A DNA stretch of 64,000 nt, from assembly GCF_024169925.1 (NCBI RefSeq), contig NZ_JALJXF010000001.1:3416001-3480000 (forward strand). Direction: 5' to 3'. The position numbers and the translations under genes were made by a program. Below, piece after piece: positions 8,414 through 16,760 of the stretch. A model generated the notes under the pieces. It was given only the letters and a program-made list of their open reading frames with translations, searched no databases and had not been told where the DNA came from. Origin of the DNA: Methylorubrum extorquens. GTDB lineage: Bacteria; Pseudomonadota; Alphaproteobacteria; Rhizobiales; Beijerinckiaceae. Within the stretch, counting starts at the first letter, position 1, and each line of letters opens with the position of its first letter.

Positions 8414-8620
8414 TCACGGCCCCCAGGTTCCGGGGAAGGCCACGACGTTGCCGTCTGCCCGGCGGGTAAGGCGGCGTTCCTCGACGAGTTCCATCCCGGT
8501 CTCGACCTCGACGGCGACGGCCCCGAGCAGGCTGTCCATGTCGTCGGGCGGCAGGAGGCGGGACAGGCGCACCAGACCCATGACGACCTCGGCGATGCGG
8601 GCTTCGACGTCCTCAGGCAT
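8414..8620 (-). CDS. Small unknown partner of the FtsH-like protease
   Basis: Sixty-eight residues, starting with MPEDVEARIAEVVMGLVRL, mostly helical and acidic with a basic Thr-Arg-Arg segment near the end. Its ATG overlaps the stop of the FtsH-like gene by eight bases, so the two are translationally coupled and probably act together, for example as adaptor or substrate-recognition subunit. No family is recognised. Confidence 0.65.
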   Translation of the reverse strand: MPEDVEARIAEVVMGLVRLSRLLPPDDMDSLLGAVAVEVETGMELVEERRLTRRADGNVVAFPGTWGP

Positions 8621-10634
8621 GGAGGCCTCCCGCCGTGTCCCTGGCCTCGTGGACGGGCGTCGGCGGGGTGTCGGCGATGATCGCGCGCACCTCCGCCCCG
8701 CCGAGGACGCGGCGCTCGACCAGCCGGTCGGTGACGCGCTCGATGCGGTCCTTGTTCTCGCGGACCAGGCGAAGAGCCCGGGCGTAGAGGCGGTTCAGGT
8801 CACGTTCGACCCCTTCCCTAAACTTGCCGTCGGCGCGGATCAGGGCCTGCGCCTCCGTCCGGTCGCCTCGGTACAGGATCGAGCCCGAGAGCCCCCAGGA
8901 AGCGGCCTTCGTCGCGAGGAGCTCGGTGGCGACGGCGAGGTCGCTCCACCGCTCTCCGCCGGCGCCGGAGGTCGGCTCGCCCCAGATCTCGTCGGCCGCC
9001 CTGCCGGCGAGTTGGGTCACCGCCAGGGCGTCCACCTGCGCGGAAGTCATCATGGCGGGGTTTTGCAGGCGCACGTTCGTGCAGCCGGCGAACGAGCCAC
9101 GCTCGACGACGGTCACGAGCTCAAGCTCGCCCGTGGCGGTCACCACCCCGAGAACGGCGTGGCTCGCCTCGTGGCGTGCGATGGCCCGGACGGTCTCCGG
9201 CGGGCGCGTCTCGGGCGGGCAGACCTGGCGGACGACGTCGTCCATCGCGACCGCGCGGCCGGCGGAGCGGGCCGCCGCCTTGGCGGCCCTAGCCCAACCG
9301 GCGATGTCCGCACCGCTGGCACCGCCACCGAGGATGCCGAACGGGGTCAGGTCGGCTTCCGGGAGCGCGTCGCCCAGGTGCTGCCGAAGGATGCCGATGA
9401 TGGCGTCGGCGTCCGGCATGCGGATGTTCAGGACGCGGTTCAGGCGGCCGGGACGGACGAGTGCCGGGTCCAGGCGGTCAGGATAGTTCGTCGCTCCGAC
9501 CACGACGAGGTTGGCGCTGCTCGACGCCGCGGAGTCCAGGGCCAGCAGCAGGGCCGTCACCGCGGGGGTCCAAAAACTTTGGTGCCGGCTATCCAGGGTA
9601 TCTCGGTTCGGGACGGCATCGAGCTCGTCGATGAACAGGACCGCGGGCCCGTTGGCGGAGGCGTTCGTGAACGCCGAGTTGATGGCTGCGATCACGTCCC
9701 CGAGATACCCGCCGTTGGCGCTGAACCATGCTGAAGCACTGGTGATGTGAAGGGGTAGCTTTAGACTCCTGGCAAGGCTTACGCAGAAGCTGGTCTTGCC
9801 GGTCCCCGGGGGGCCCCCGATTACCACGGACTTGTCGGGTAGGCTCTCCCAGGGCCTCCCCGAGCGCCATTCCTCGACCGCGGCGGCGAGCGCCAGCCCC
9901 CACTCCCTGGCCTCGCCGAGCCCGTGCATCTGCTCCAGCGGCGGGGCGTCGTTCGTGGCGACGACGGCCAGCTTGGTGGCGGCCATCACCGAGAGCCGCT
10001 TCGTGCAAGCCGCGGCAGAGGAGTTGCGGCGGATGGCGGCGCAGACGTCGAGGAAGGTCAGGCCGGCGAGCGGCGGCAGCTTCCGGGGCCGGCGGCCGGT
10101 GACGAGCCCGATGATCGACCTGACCGCCCTGGGCGTGGGAGCGCCGAGGGTCAGGTGCATGTCTGCGGCGGCCGTCAGTGTCGAGGGCAGGTAGCGCGTG
10201 GGCGACGGGGAGACGCCGGCCACGTTGGCGCCGGCCCCGAGCAGGTTGGCCACCTTGTCGCAACCGTGGTCCGGTCGATCCTGCGATCTGTTGCCGCCCG
10301 AGCGCTGCAGGATTTCGGAGAACGTCCCTGCCGTGCGGAGGGCGTCGGCGACCGGCGCGACCATCTCGGGATGGGCGACCTCGACCACGACGGCGAGGCC
10401 GTTGCGGACGCTGATGGCGGCCTGTTCGCGCTCGGACAGAGCCTCCACCAGCATCGCGGTGGCGAGCATCCGGGGGACGGTGTTACCGTCCAGGAATGCG
10501 GCATGGGCCTCCTCGGGCGAGGCGGGCTCGAAAGGTGCCGCGCCGAGGTCGAGGTAGCCCTTTTCGTCGGCTGCGCGGGCGGTGCGCCGGGCGATGTCGT
10601 GAAGCGTATGTGCGGGCGTCTTCTTGGGTGTCAT
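8613..10634 (-). CDS. FtsH-like soluble AAA+ zinc metalloprotease
   Basis: The 673-residue protein starts at ATG 10634 behind GGAGG; the frame extends 12 codons further without support. An unrecognised N-terminal region (1-240) is followed by an AAA+ module: Walker A GGPPGTGKT (273-281), Walker B AVLFIDE (331-337), and a second region of homology VVVGATNYPDRLDPALVRPGRLNR. A C-terminal peptidase domain has HEASH (488-492), the HExxH zinc site of FtsH, and a later SDLAVATELATKAASWGLS-like region carrying the third ligand Asp, as in FtsH 'SNDI..AT.....WG(M/L)S'. Unlike FtsH it has no membrane segments, so it is probably cytosolic. As transposon cargo it could be a stress- or phage-related protease. 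The family is clear; the biological role is not known. Confidence 0.85.
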   Translation of the reverse strand: MTPKKTPAHTLHDIARRTARAADEKGYLDLGAAPFEPASPEEAHAAFLDGNTVPRMLATAMLVEALSEREQAAISVRNGLAVVVEVAHPEMVAPVADALRTAGTFSEILQRSGGNRSQDRPDHGCDKVANLLGAGANVAGVSPSPTRYLPSTLTAAADMHLTLGAPTPRAVRSIIGLVTGRRPRKLPPLAGLTFLDVCAAIRRNSSAAACTKRLSVMAATKLAVVATNDAPPLEQMHGLGEAREWGLALAAAVEEWRSGRPWESLPDKSVVIGGPPGTGKTSFCVSLARSLKLPLHITSASAWFSANGGYLGDVIAAINSAFTNASANGPAVLFIDELDAVPNRDTLDSRHQSFWTPAVTALLLALDSAASSSANLVVVGATNYPDRLDPALVRPGRLNRVLNIRMPDADAIIGILRQHLGDALPEADLTPFGILGGGASGADIAGWARAAKAAARSAGRAVAMDDVVRQVCPPETRPPETVRAIARHEASHAVLGVVTATGELELVTVVERGSFAGCTNVRLQNPAMMTSAQVDALAVTQLAGRAADEIWGEPTSGAGGERWSDLAVATELLATKAASWGLSGSILYRGDRTEAQALIRADGKFREGVERDLNRLYARALRLVRENKDRIERVTDRLVERRVLGGAEVRAIIADTPPTPVHEARDTAGGLHA

Positions 10635-10679
10635 GGCGGCCTCCGGCACGGGGCCGCCGCGCGCCTCCATGCGCGCCGG

Positions 10680-10781
10680 TCAGGGCCCTGCGGGTGTCTC
10701 GGATGGGGTGAGGGAGAGGATGGCCGGCGGGCTCGGAAGACGGCCCGCGGCGTACGGTATCGGTTTCAAGCTGTCGGGCAT
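10680..10781 (-). CDS. Possible 33-residue small protein
   Basis: ATG at 10781 is preceded by AGGAG eight bases upstream. The peptide starts MPDSLKPIPYAAGRLPSPP and is proline-rich. It fills the gap between the 113-residue gene and the FtsH-like gene on the same strand, with 45 bases to the next start, so an operon member or leader peptide is plausible. Nothing else supports it. Confidence 0.4.
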   Translation of the reverse strand: MPDSLKPIPYAAGRLPSPPAILSLTPSETPAGP

Positions 10782-10812
10782 GAGGTGCTCCTCGGATAAT
10801 CTGCTTGCGGGG

Positions 10813-11154
10813 TCAGTCGCGTTCGCCGGGGTCCCAGCCGTCGAAGTCGATCCGGCGGGCCGTCGCGGAGACCCTGACGCCGGGGCCGGCCGGCGCGGTC
10901 CGCTCCCTCAAGCGGCGAGCCTGCCGCTCGGACTCCTCCATCGCGGCCCTGCCGAGGGCGACGAGGACGGCGGCGACGACCCGGGCGAAGCCGGTCTCGC
11001 CGTAGGTGGCATGGCAGCCGCTCAGGCGCCGAAAGATCTCCCCGACCTGGCGGGCGGGATCCTCGGTGTCGGGCGGTAGCGCGGTAAGGCACGGTGAGGG
11101 TGTGCGGCCGGGCGCGGTACGGGCGTCGGAATGGTCGGTGACGATGTCGGTCAA
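10813..11154 (-). CDS. Unknown 113-residue protein
   Basis: The best start is TTG at 11154, which has GAGAGAGG five bases upstream; the frame is open to 11556, but those extra residues look non-coding. The protein begins LTDIVTDHSDARTAP. It has a helical core (RQVGEIFRRLSGCHATYGETGFARVVAAVLVALGRAAMEESERQARRLRE) and ends in an acidic GWDPGERD. No membrane segment or domain is recognised. It is the first gene of a leftward cluster leading to the FtsH-like protease and its small partner. Confidence 0.6.
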   Translation of the reverse strand: MTDIVTDHSDARTAPGRTPSPCLTALPPDTEDPARQVGEIFRRLSGCHATYGETGFARVVAAVLVALGRAAMEESERQARRLRERTAPAGPGVRVSATARRIDFDGWDPGERD

Positions 11155-11425
11155 GGCAGCCTCTCTCGGGGCCGCCGGACGCCAAGCGTCGGTCAGGCCC
11201 CCTGCAGGGCGTTGTGGGAGAGCGAGGTTCGGCCGGCGGCTGACGCTATCCGTATGAGGCGCAGGAGATGGAACACTGAGGTCTCGCGATGGGACGGCGA
11301 CCGCCCAGGGATGGAACAAACTGGCAACTGAAACCGGCTCCGTCAAGCCGGTACAGGTCGGGGGAGCAACACTTAGGCCTCGCCAGGCCGTAGTCTCGTG
11401 GACGCCCAGGACTGGCTGGAAGCGC

Positions 11426-11980
11426 TCACGGTGCGCCAGCCGTGGCCTGGGCGTTCTCGGCCAGCCGGGTCCGGATCTCGTCGATGGTGACGGGTCGGAA
11501 GCCGAAACAATCGACGCCAACGTCGGTGCTGGCGGCTGTGCCCGGCAGGGTGCCATGTGAGTGCCCGTAGAAATGCAGGTCGCCGCGGTGCATGCGCGGC
11601 CATACTCGGTGGGCGTAGTGGCTCAGCCAAACGCCTTGGGGTGTGCCGTCCGGTTGCTGGACGACGACCCGAGCGACGTCGACCACATCGTCCCAGGGCA
11701 GGCGGGCGCCGATCTTGTCGTGATTGCCACGCACGAGGAAACGGCGGCGTCCTCTCAGACGGCCGAACACGGAGCGGGCGTAGTCCTCGCTGCAGCGGTA
11801 GCAGAAATCGCCAAGGTGCCAGACGGTGTCCTCTGGGCCCACCGCGGCGTTCCAGTTCGCGATCAGCGTCTCGTCGTGCTCCTCGATGGAGGCGAACGGG
11901 CGACGCGTGGACATCCGTTCGCCCAGCAGGGCGCGGTGGCCGAAATGGTGGTCACTGGACCACAGAACTCTGTGTGACAT
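11426..11980 (-). CDS. Calcineurin-like metallophosphoesterase
   Basis: All metal-binding blocks of the calcineurin-like fold are present in 184 residues: SSDHHFGH near the N-terminus, WHLGDF, RGNHDKIG, a central LSHYAHR and a late YGHSHG. The short length and the D-H-H-F-G-H opening match the small phosphoesterases annotated in phages and bacteria as hydrolases of phosphate mono- or diesters. Substrate is unknown; nucleotide or RNA 2',3'-ends are possible. It is divergent from zorA across a 347-base gap. The start has GCGAGG eight bases upstream. Whether it belongs to the Zorya locus is unclear. Confidence 0.85.
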   Translation of the reverse strand: MSHRVLWSSDHHFGHRALLGERMSTRRPFASIEEHDETLIANWNAAVGPEDTVWHLGDFCYRCSEDYARSVFGRLRGRRRFLVRGNHDKIGARLPWDDVVDVARVVVQQPDGTPQGVWLSHYAHRVWPRMHRGDLHFYGHSHGTLPGTAASTDVGVDCFGFRPVTIDEIRTRLAENAQATAGAP

Positions 11981-12327
11981 CGAAGCCTCGCGGGATGCGG
12001 AGGCTCGGCACGCGGCGACACTCCGGCGGTCAGTTGGTCGAGTGCTGGTCCTCGGGTTTCATCGGTGCATCTCCTGAATGCAGCCGACCCTGTCGCGGCC
12101 GTGGTGCCCGCACAAGTCCGGGCGCTGGGGATCCACAGGTGCACGGCACCAGCACGGTGCTCACCTGGAGCCCGGCCACAGGAGATGCGGCTATGGGAAC
12201 GTCCCGACCTACCAGATTGGGCAGCATCCAGGACCACTTAGAGTGCGACTGATGCGGCGACGCGCTTGTTTGAGCCCGATTCGCGTGACAGGTTTCCGAT
12301 AGGCTGAGCAACACCTTCCTGGCAGCT
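11981..12327. other. Divergent intergenic region before zorA
   Basis: This region must hold promoters for the leftward phosphoesterase and the rightward Zorya operon. I see no confident promoter boxes. A ten-codon minus-strand ORF (12062-12030, MKPEDQHSTN) with AGGAG upstream could be a leader peptide. Confidence 0.45.
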
Positions 12328-14439
12328 ATGAAGTCACTTCTCTGGTCGCCCCTCTTCCGCTTGCCGGCATTCGTTGCGTTTTTTTTGGCAGGCTACGCCC
12401 TCTCTAATTTGCTGCCGGTTCTCTCCACAAAATCGAACTTGGGCATACTAAAAAAAGTTGTTGGAGAGGTTGGACGAGGCGACTTCAACAACGTCGGACA
12501 CTCGGAATTCGCGTTCGCCCTAGCCTGCGCCATTGTTTCGGCGGCCGTGGCAATCGCTTTCGCCATGCTGTTCACACATGTCATCGCGGTTCGCGTATCA
12601 CTCCGGGCTGCCCGCAGGGATCTAGGCACAACTTCGTCGCCAGCGGCGTTCCTGCAGAACTTCGACCGGATCAACCAGCGCCTACGTGATCATCCGTTGG
12701 TTAGCCATGGCTGGGAAGAGTTCTCTAAGACCTGCATTAGGAAGAACTCTGTCGTCCGAACGGCGAGGCCGAACGCGTTTCTCTCTCCGGCTACGGCACG
12801 CGAACGGCTGCCTGGCCTGAAGCTGATGCCGACCATCCCCGGCTACTTCGTCGGGCTCGGCCTGCTCCTTACCTTCGTAGGCCTCGTGATGGCGTTGTCG
12901 AAGGCCGCGGGCGGGGTCACTGGCTCCCCCGAGAACATGACGCAGTCACTTCGGGAACTGCTCGACGCGGCGACGTTCAAGTTCTCGACATCCATCGCCG
13001 GCCTATTCTCGTCGCTCGCGTTGGCCCTGCTCTTTAAGATCTACTCCATCGCCATCGAGGGAGGCTTCGAACGGCTTTGTCGTGAGGTCGAGCGCCGGAC
13101 CACCCTTCTCACGAACCAGGATGCCTTGGTGGACCTTGCGGATGCCAGCAAGGAGCAACTCCAACAACTCAAGGAGATCAACGACGTCCAGTTCTTCGAC
13201 CGCCTCGGACAAGCGCTTGGTCCCGCCCTGTCCTCGGCCGTTGGTGAAGCCGTGAAGCCGCTCGCGGAAAAACTGGAGGCCACAGTCGGCAAGTTGGAGG
13301 ACACCAGCCGGTCGGGCACGGAGGGGTTGCTGAAGCAGTTCTCCGAGACCCTGCACGGGACTGCGGGCACGGAGCTCAAGGAACTCGCCGTCGTCCTCAG
13401 CCAGACCAAGGACGCCCTCGGTAACGTACGCGGCGACCTGACCGGTTCGGGCCAGGATTTTGCCCGTCGCATGGCCGAGGTCACCGGTACGCTCGGTCGT
13501 CTCATAGAAGGAGCCGGCAACCAGTTTAACGCCAACAACGCCGCGACGCGCGATACCATCGAGGCGGTGCTGGACGCCCTCAGGCAATCCGCAGATGCCA
13601 CAAAGGAGCGCCTGAACCGGGACGTAGCCGACGCCGGCACAGCCGCCTCCGAGGCGGTAAGAGCCGGAATGGCCGGCATGCTTTCGCAGGTCGAGAAGCG
13701 AATGGAGGCTTTCCAGGCTACGATGGCTGGCCTTCAGGACCAAGCGGCACGCGATGCCAGCGACGCTTCGGCCAAAGCCAAGGGTGCGGCGGAAGCCGCG
13801 GCTGCAGCCGCGAGCAAGGCGGCAGCCGACACTGCCGAGGCAATCCGGAATGGGTTCGCCGAGACGGTCGCGCAACTGCGCAGCGACGTCGACCGGCTCT
13901 CGACCGCCCTCCGCGCCTCCGAGCAATCTTTCGAGGCACAAAACCGCGCCAGCCTTGCAACGGTCGAGCAGACGAAGGTCGTCTCGTCTGCGTTCGGCGA
14001 CGTCGCCAGTAGCGTGACAGGCGCCTCTCGCCCGCTACTTCAGGCCTCCGACCGGATCGCGACATCTACGGAAGCCCTGGCGGAAGCGGCGAAGGGAGCC
14101 GCCGAAAGCCTTCGCGTCGGGCAGGAAGCAGCCCGGACGCTGGCCGCGCGCCTTGAGGACGGGAACCGCCAGATCGAGGTCGCTTGGCGGAACTACGAGG
14201 AGCGTTTCGGTGCGGTCGACGAGGCCCTTTCAAGGGCGGTTCAGTTCCTAGCTACCGAGACGGCCAACCAGCAACAGGTGTTGACCGACTTCGTCAGCAA
14301 GATCGACCAGGGCTGCGCCGACGCCGTTCAGCGCCTCCAAGTGACGACCGGGGCCATGGAGCAAAACACCGCCGAAATCAGCGAGGTGTTCGAGGAGTTC
14401 CTCGGCCGCCTGCCTCGCCAAGCCATGGCGAACGCGTAG
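12328..14439 (+). CDS. zorA: ZorA, MotA/ExbB-like inner-membrane channel of Zorya
   Basis: ZorA forms a proton-driven membrane complex with ZorB that senses phage entry and activates the cytosolic effectors. This 703-residue protein has membrane segments near residues 11-29, 63-91, 164-186 and 212-240. The last two carry the MotA/TolQ/ExbB signature (IPGYFVGLGLLLTFVGLVMAL and TFKFSTSIAGLFSSLALALLF). From ~260 to the end it is a long alanine-rich coiled coil, the intracellular tail typical of ZorA and longer in type I systems. zorB follows after nine bases. The start at 12328 lacks a strong ribosome-binding site but the first membrane segment begins at once. Gene order and partners make the call firm. 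Confidence 0.93.
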   Translation: MKSLLWSPLFRLPAFVAFFLAGYALSNLLPVLSTKSNLGILKKVVGEVGRGDFNNVGHSEFAFALACAIVSAAVAIAFAMLFTHVIAVRVSLRAARRDLGTTSSPAAFLQNFDRINQRLRDHPLVSHGWEEFSKTCIRKNSVVRTARPNAFLSPATARERLPGLKLMPTIPGYFVGLGLLLTFVGLVMALSKAAGGVTGSPENMTQSLRELLDAATFKFSTSIAGLFSSLALALLFKIYSIAIEGGFERLCREVERRTTLLTNQDALVDLADASKEQLQQLKEINDVQFFDRLGQALGPALSSAVGEAVKPLAEKLEATVGKLEDTSRSGTEGLLKQFSETLHGTAGTELKELAVVLSQTKDALGNVRGDLTGSGQDFARRMAEVTGTLGRLIEGAGNQFNANNAATRDTIEAVLDALRQSADATKERLNRDVADAGTAASEAVRAGMAGMLSQVEKRMEAFQATMAGLQDQAARDASDASAKAKGAAEAAAAAASKAAADTAEAIRNGFAETVAQLRSDVDRLSTALRASEQSFEAQNRASLATVEQTKVVSSAFGDVASSVTGASRPLLQASDRIATSTEALAEAAKGAAESLRVGQEAARTLAARLEDGNRQIEVAWRNYEERFGAVDEALSRAVQFLATETANQQQVLTDFVSKIDQGCADAVQRLQVTTGAMEQNTAEISEVFEEFLGRLPRQAMANA

Positions 14440-14448
14440 GCCCCAACG

Positions 14449-15369
14449 ATGCTGACCGCGACCGACGAGCCAGCCGAAGAGAGCGAGAACTACTTCGTGT
14501 CCATGACGGACATGATGGTCGGCATGCTCTTCATTTTCATCATCATGCTCATGGTGTTCGCCCTGAATTTTAAAGTGGGCGACGACGATTCCAAGCGCAT
14601 CAAGGACTGCCTCACGCAACTGCTGATGCGGAATGCGCAATTGAGCGCCGACATCAACACCAACGTGAACCGCATCCAGGATGAGGTCAGGGGTCAGGTC
14701 GAGGCGTTGGAACTCGCCGCCGATCAGCGCAGGCGCTTGCTCGCCGACATCAACCGGCGCCTTGTCGAACAGGACATCAAAGCCGAGATCGATGAGCGCA
14801 ATGGCGTCCTCCGCCTCACTGAGGCGGCGGTCCGCTTCGAACCGGGGCGCTCGGACTTGGACCAGTCCGCCCGCTACACGATAGCCCGGGTCGGACGCAT
14901 CCTCGCCGCCGTCGTGGCCGACAACGCTGCATGCAAGGGCACGGCGGTCGGCAGGGACTGCAACGCGACGCGTGGGGCAGGGCTGGAGACCATCTTCATC
15001 GAAGGCCACACCGACACCACCGGCGTGCCCGACGCCGCAGAGCGCGACCGCCGAAACTGGTTGCTCTCGACGGAGCGCGCCACCTCCACCTATCGCGAGA
15101 TCCTGGCGGGCTCGCCCGAGTTGCGCGAGTTCCGCAACCGGCGCGGAGAGCAGATCGTGTCGGTCTCCGGCTATTCCTCCACAAGGCCCATCGCCGCGGG
15201 GGACGACAGGACGGTGTGGGCGCGCAACAGGCGTATCGACCTGCGGTTCGTGATGGACGCGGACACGACCATCAACCTGCGGGACATCATCGCCTTGAAC
15301 GAGCAGGTGAAGGCGCAGATCGCGCGCTTGGCCGCAATAAGCGACGAGAGCGTCCAGGCATGCAAATGA
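14449..15369 (+). CDS. zorB: ZorB, MotB/OmpA-like stator partner of ZorA
   Basis: The 306-residue protein has one N-terminal membrane segment (about 22-41, MLFIFIIMLMVFAL) preceded by MTDMM. D21 is the expected ion-carrying aspartate of MotB-type stators. A periplasmic helical linker follows, then an OmpA-like peptidoglycan-binding domain (about 150-290) with FIEGHTDTTG and the arginine-rich end NRRIDLRFV. Together with ZorA it should form the membrane-anchored motor. Its stop overlaps the zorC start region, so translation is coupled. Confidence 0.94.
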   Translation: MLTATDEPAEESENYFVSMTDMMVGMLFIFIIMLMVFALNFKVGDDDSKRIKDCLTQLLMRNAQLSADINTNVNRIQDEVRGQVEALELAADQRRRLLADINRRLVEQDIKAEIDERNGVLRLTEAAVRFEPGRSDLDQSARYTIARVGRILAAVVADNAACKGTAVGRDCNATRGAGLETIFIEGHTDTTGVPDAAERDRRNWLLSTERATSTYREILAGSPELREFRNRRGEQIVSVSGYSSTRPIAAGDDRTVWARNRRIDLRFVMDADTTINLRDIIALNEQVKAQIARLAAISDESVQACK

Positions 15370-16760
15370 AGGCCGCGTTGGCCGCCATCCCCGGCCGCGT
15401 CATTAACCTCCCAGCGGTCCCAGCCGTATCACGGGTGAGCGCGGCCGCGGCGCTCATAGTCGACCCCGGCGTCACCCTGGAACAGCGTAAGCCCGACGAC
15501 CTTGACCAGATCGCCGGTCGCCTCATCGACGCGTTTGAGACCGGCCGGATACCGGAACGTAGAGACCTCAACCAAGCCGCGTGGTGCATCTGGGAGGGCA
15601 GGCGGCCGCTTGCCGACATGCCCGTCGTGCTAGGAAGGTTGCTCGACCACGTTAGGAGGGGTGGCAAGCGGTCGGCGTTCCGTCGTCTGGCCGCAGTCTA
15701 TCTTTCGAAGTTCGAGCCCCTGGAGACATCCGAACGGGCCGGCGTGATCCGACAAGTGGCCGACACCTTGAGAGGCATCGCACCGGACTTCACGGGCACC
15801 TTCTCGGATGCCGCCCGCACCCTTCATCTCTACGAACCCGACGAGGCGCCCCGTATCATCGCCGGCCGCGCCCTCGCGTCAAGGACGTCACCCAGCAAGG
15901 CCCTTGAGGACGCGGGTATCCGTAACCTGGCGGCCGAGGGCGGCCTTGCCGAGGCGGCATTCCTAGCCGGCCTTCGTCAACTCGCCTCGGACATGGGCCT
16001 GAGCCATCAGGACCGGCTGGCACGCATCTCGGAATGGGGCCTGCGACGCAACGGGACGGTTCTCTACGAGCAGCATCGAGGGGCTCTCGTCGATGCGCTT
16101 GTGCTTCCTTACGGCGACACGCTGCCCCCAAGGGACATAACCGACCTGTACCTCAGGTTCTTGGTGTCCAAGTTCGGCGATCCCCGGTTGCGACAGGCGT
16201 ACTGGATGCCGATGCGCTCGGTCGACACGGTCAGGCGCTGGCTGACGTCTCTGTCGCTTCGCCAATTCCTCGACGTCGTCGACCGGGGTGCCAAAGCCAG
16301 CCAATGGCAATACCGGCGCGCCTTCTGGGAGGCGGTTCATCGCCGCGAGCTCATTTCGGACGCTTGGGTCGTTTTCGACGATTTGGGAGACCTGACGGCA
16401 CGGAAGCTATTCAAGGTCGAGGCTCCCTACGCCCGTTTCGCAGCCGGTGCCGCCAATCAGGTCGAACAGGGTCAAGCGGTCCTGTTGCTGCGCGTCGGCG
16501 CCGGCATCATCGCGGAATGGAGCCAGAACGGCCGGTGCAACGTATGGCATTCGACTTCGGACCCGACTGCACCGAAACTGAGCCGTTCCAGGTACAATAC
16601 GAACGAGGTGAGGCTGTCGCCCGGGCAGCAAGCGGAATTCACGCGGTCAGGGATCAGGCACGATGGCTCCGATGGGTACCGTTGGCAGTCGAAAGTGGCC
16701 GACGAGATCTTCGCCTTGACCAACGTCCGGATCATGGAATCGGAATATAGGCTCCCGTGA
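15360..16760 (+). CDS. zorC: ZorC, EH-signature protein of type I Zorya
   Basis: Start at ATG 15360 or 15366 (MQM), both overlapping the end of zorB; ~467 residues. The frame is open further upstream, but that lies within zorB. It is a cytosolic, arginine- and leucine-rich helical protein. The stretch SQWQYRRAFWEAV followed by the W-containing WVVFDDLG (around residue 313) fits the 'EH_signature' domain that defines ZorC. In type I Zorya, ZorC and ZorD act together in the cytosol after the ZorAB motor is triggered; ZorC binds DNA. The C-terminal part (from ~400) is beta-rich. GTGATGG joins it to zorD. Confidence 0.9.
   Translation: MQMKAALAAIPGRVINLPAVPAVSRVSAAAALIVDPGVTLEQRKPDDLDQIAGRLIDAFETGRIPERRDLNQAAWCIWEGRRPLADMPVVLGRLLDHVRRGGKRSAFRRLAAVYLSKFEPLETSERAGVIRQVADTLRGIAPDFTGTFSDAARTLHLYEPDEAPRIIAGRALASRTSPSKALEDAGIRNLAAEGGLAEAAFLAGLRQLASDMGLSHQDRLARISEWGLRRNGTVLYEQHRGALVDALVLPYGDTLPPRDITDLYLRFLVSKFGDPRLRQAYWMPMRSVDTVRRWLTSLSLRQFLDVVDRGAKASQWQYRRAFWEAVHRRELISDAWVVFDDLGDLTARKLFKVEAPYARFAAGAANQVEQGQAVLLLRVGAGIIAEWSQNGRCNVWHSTSDPTAPKLSRSRYNTNEVRLSPGQQAEFTRSGIRHDGSDGYRWQSKVADEIFALTNVRIMESEYRLP

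Noticed and set aside
8382..9734. 450-codon plus-strand frame opposite the FtsH-like gene
   Set aside because: Antisense shadow; the minus strand carries Walker and HExxH motifs.
14931..15359. Upstream extension of the zorC frame
   Set aside because: It lies within zorB in another frame; the overlap start at 15360/15366 fits operon coupling.
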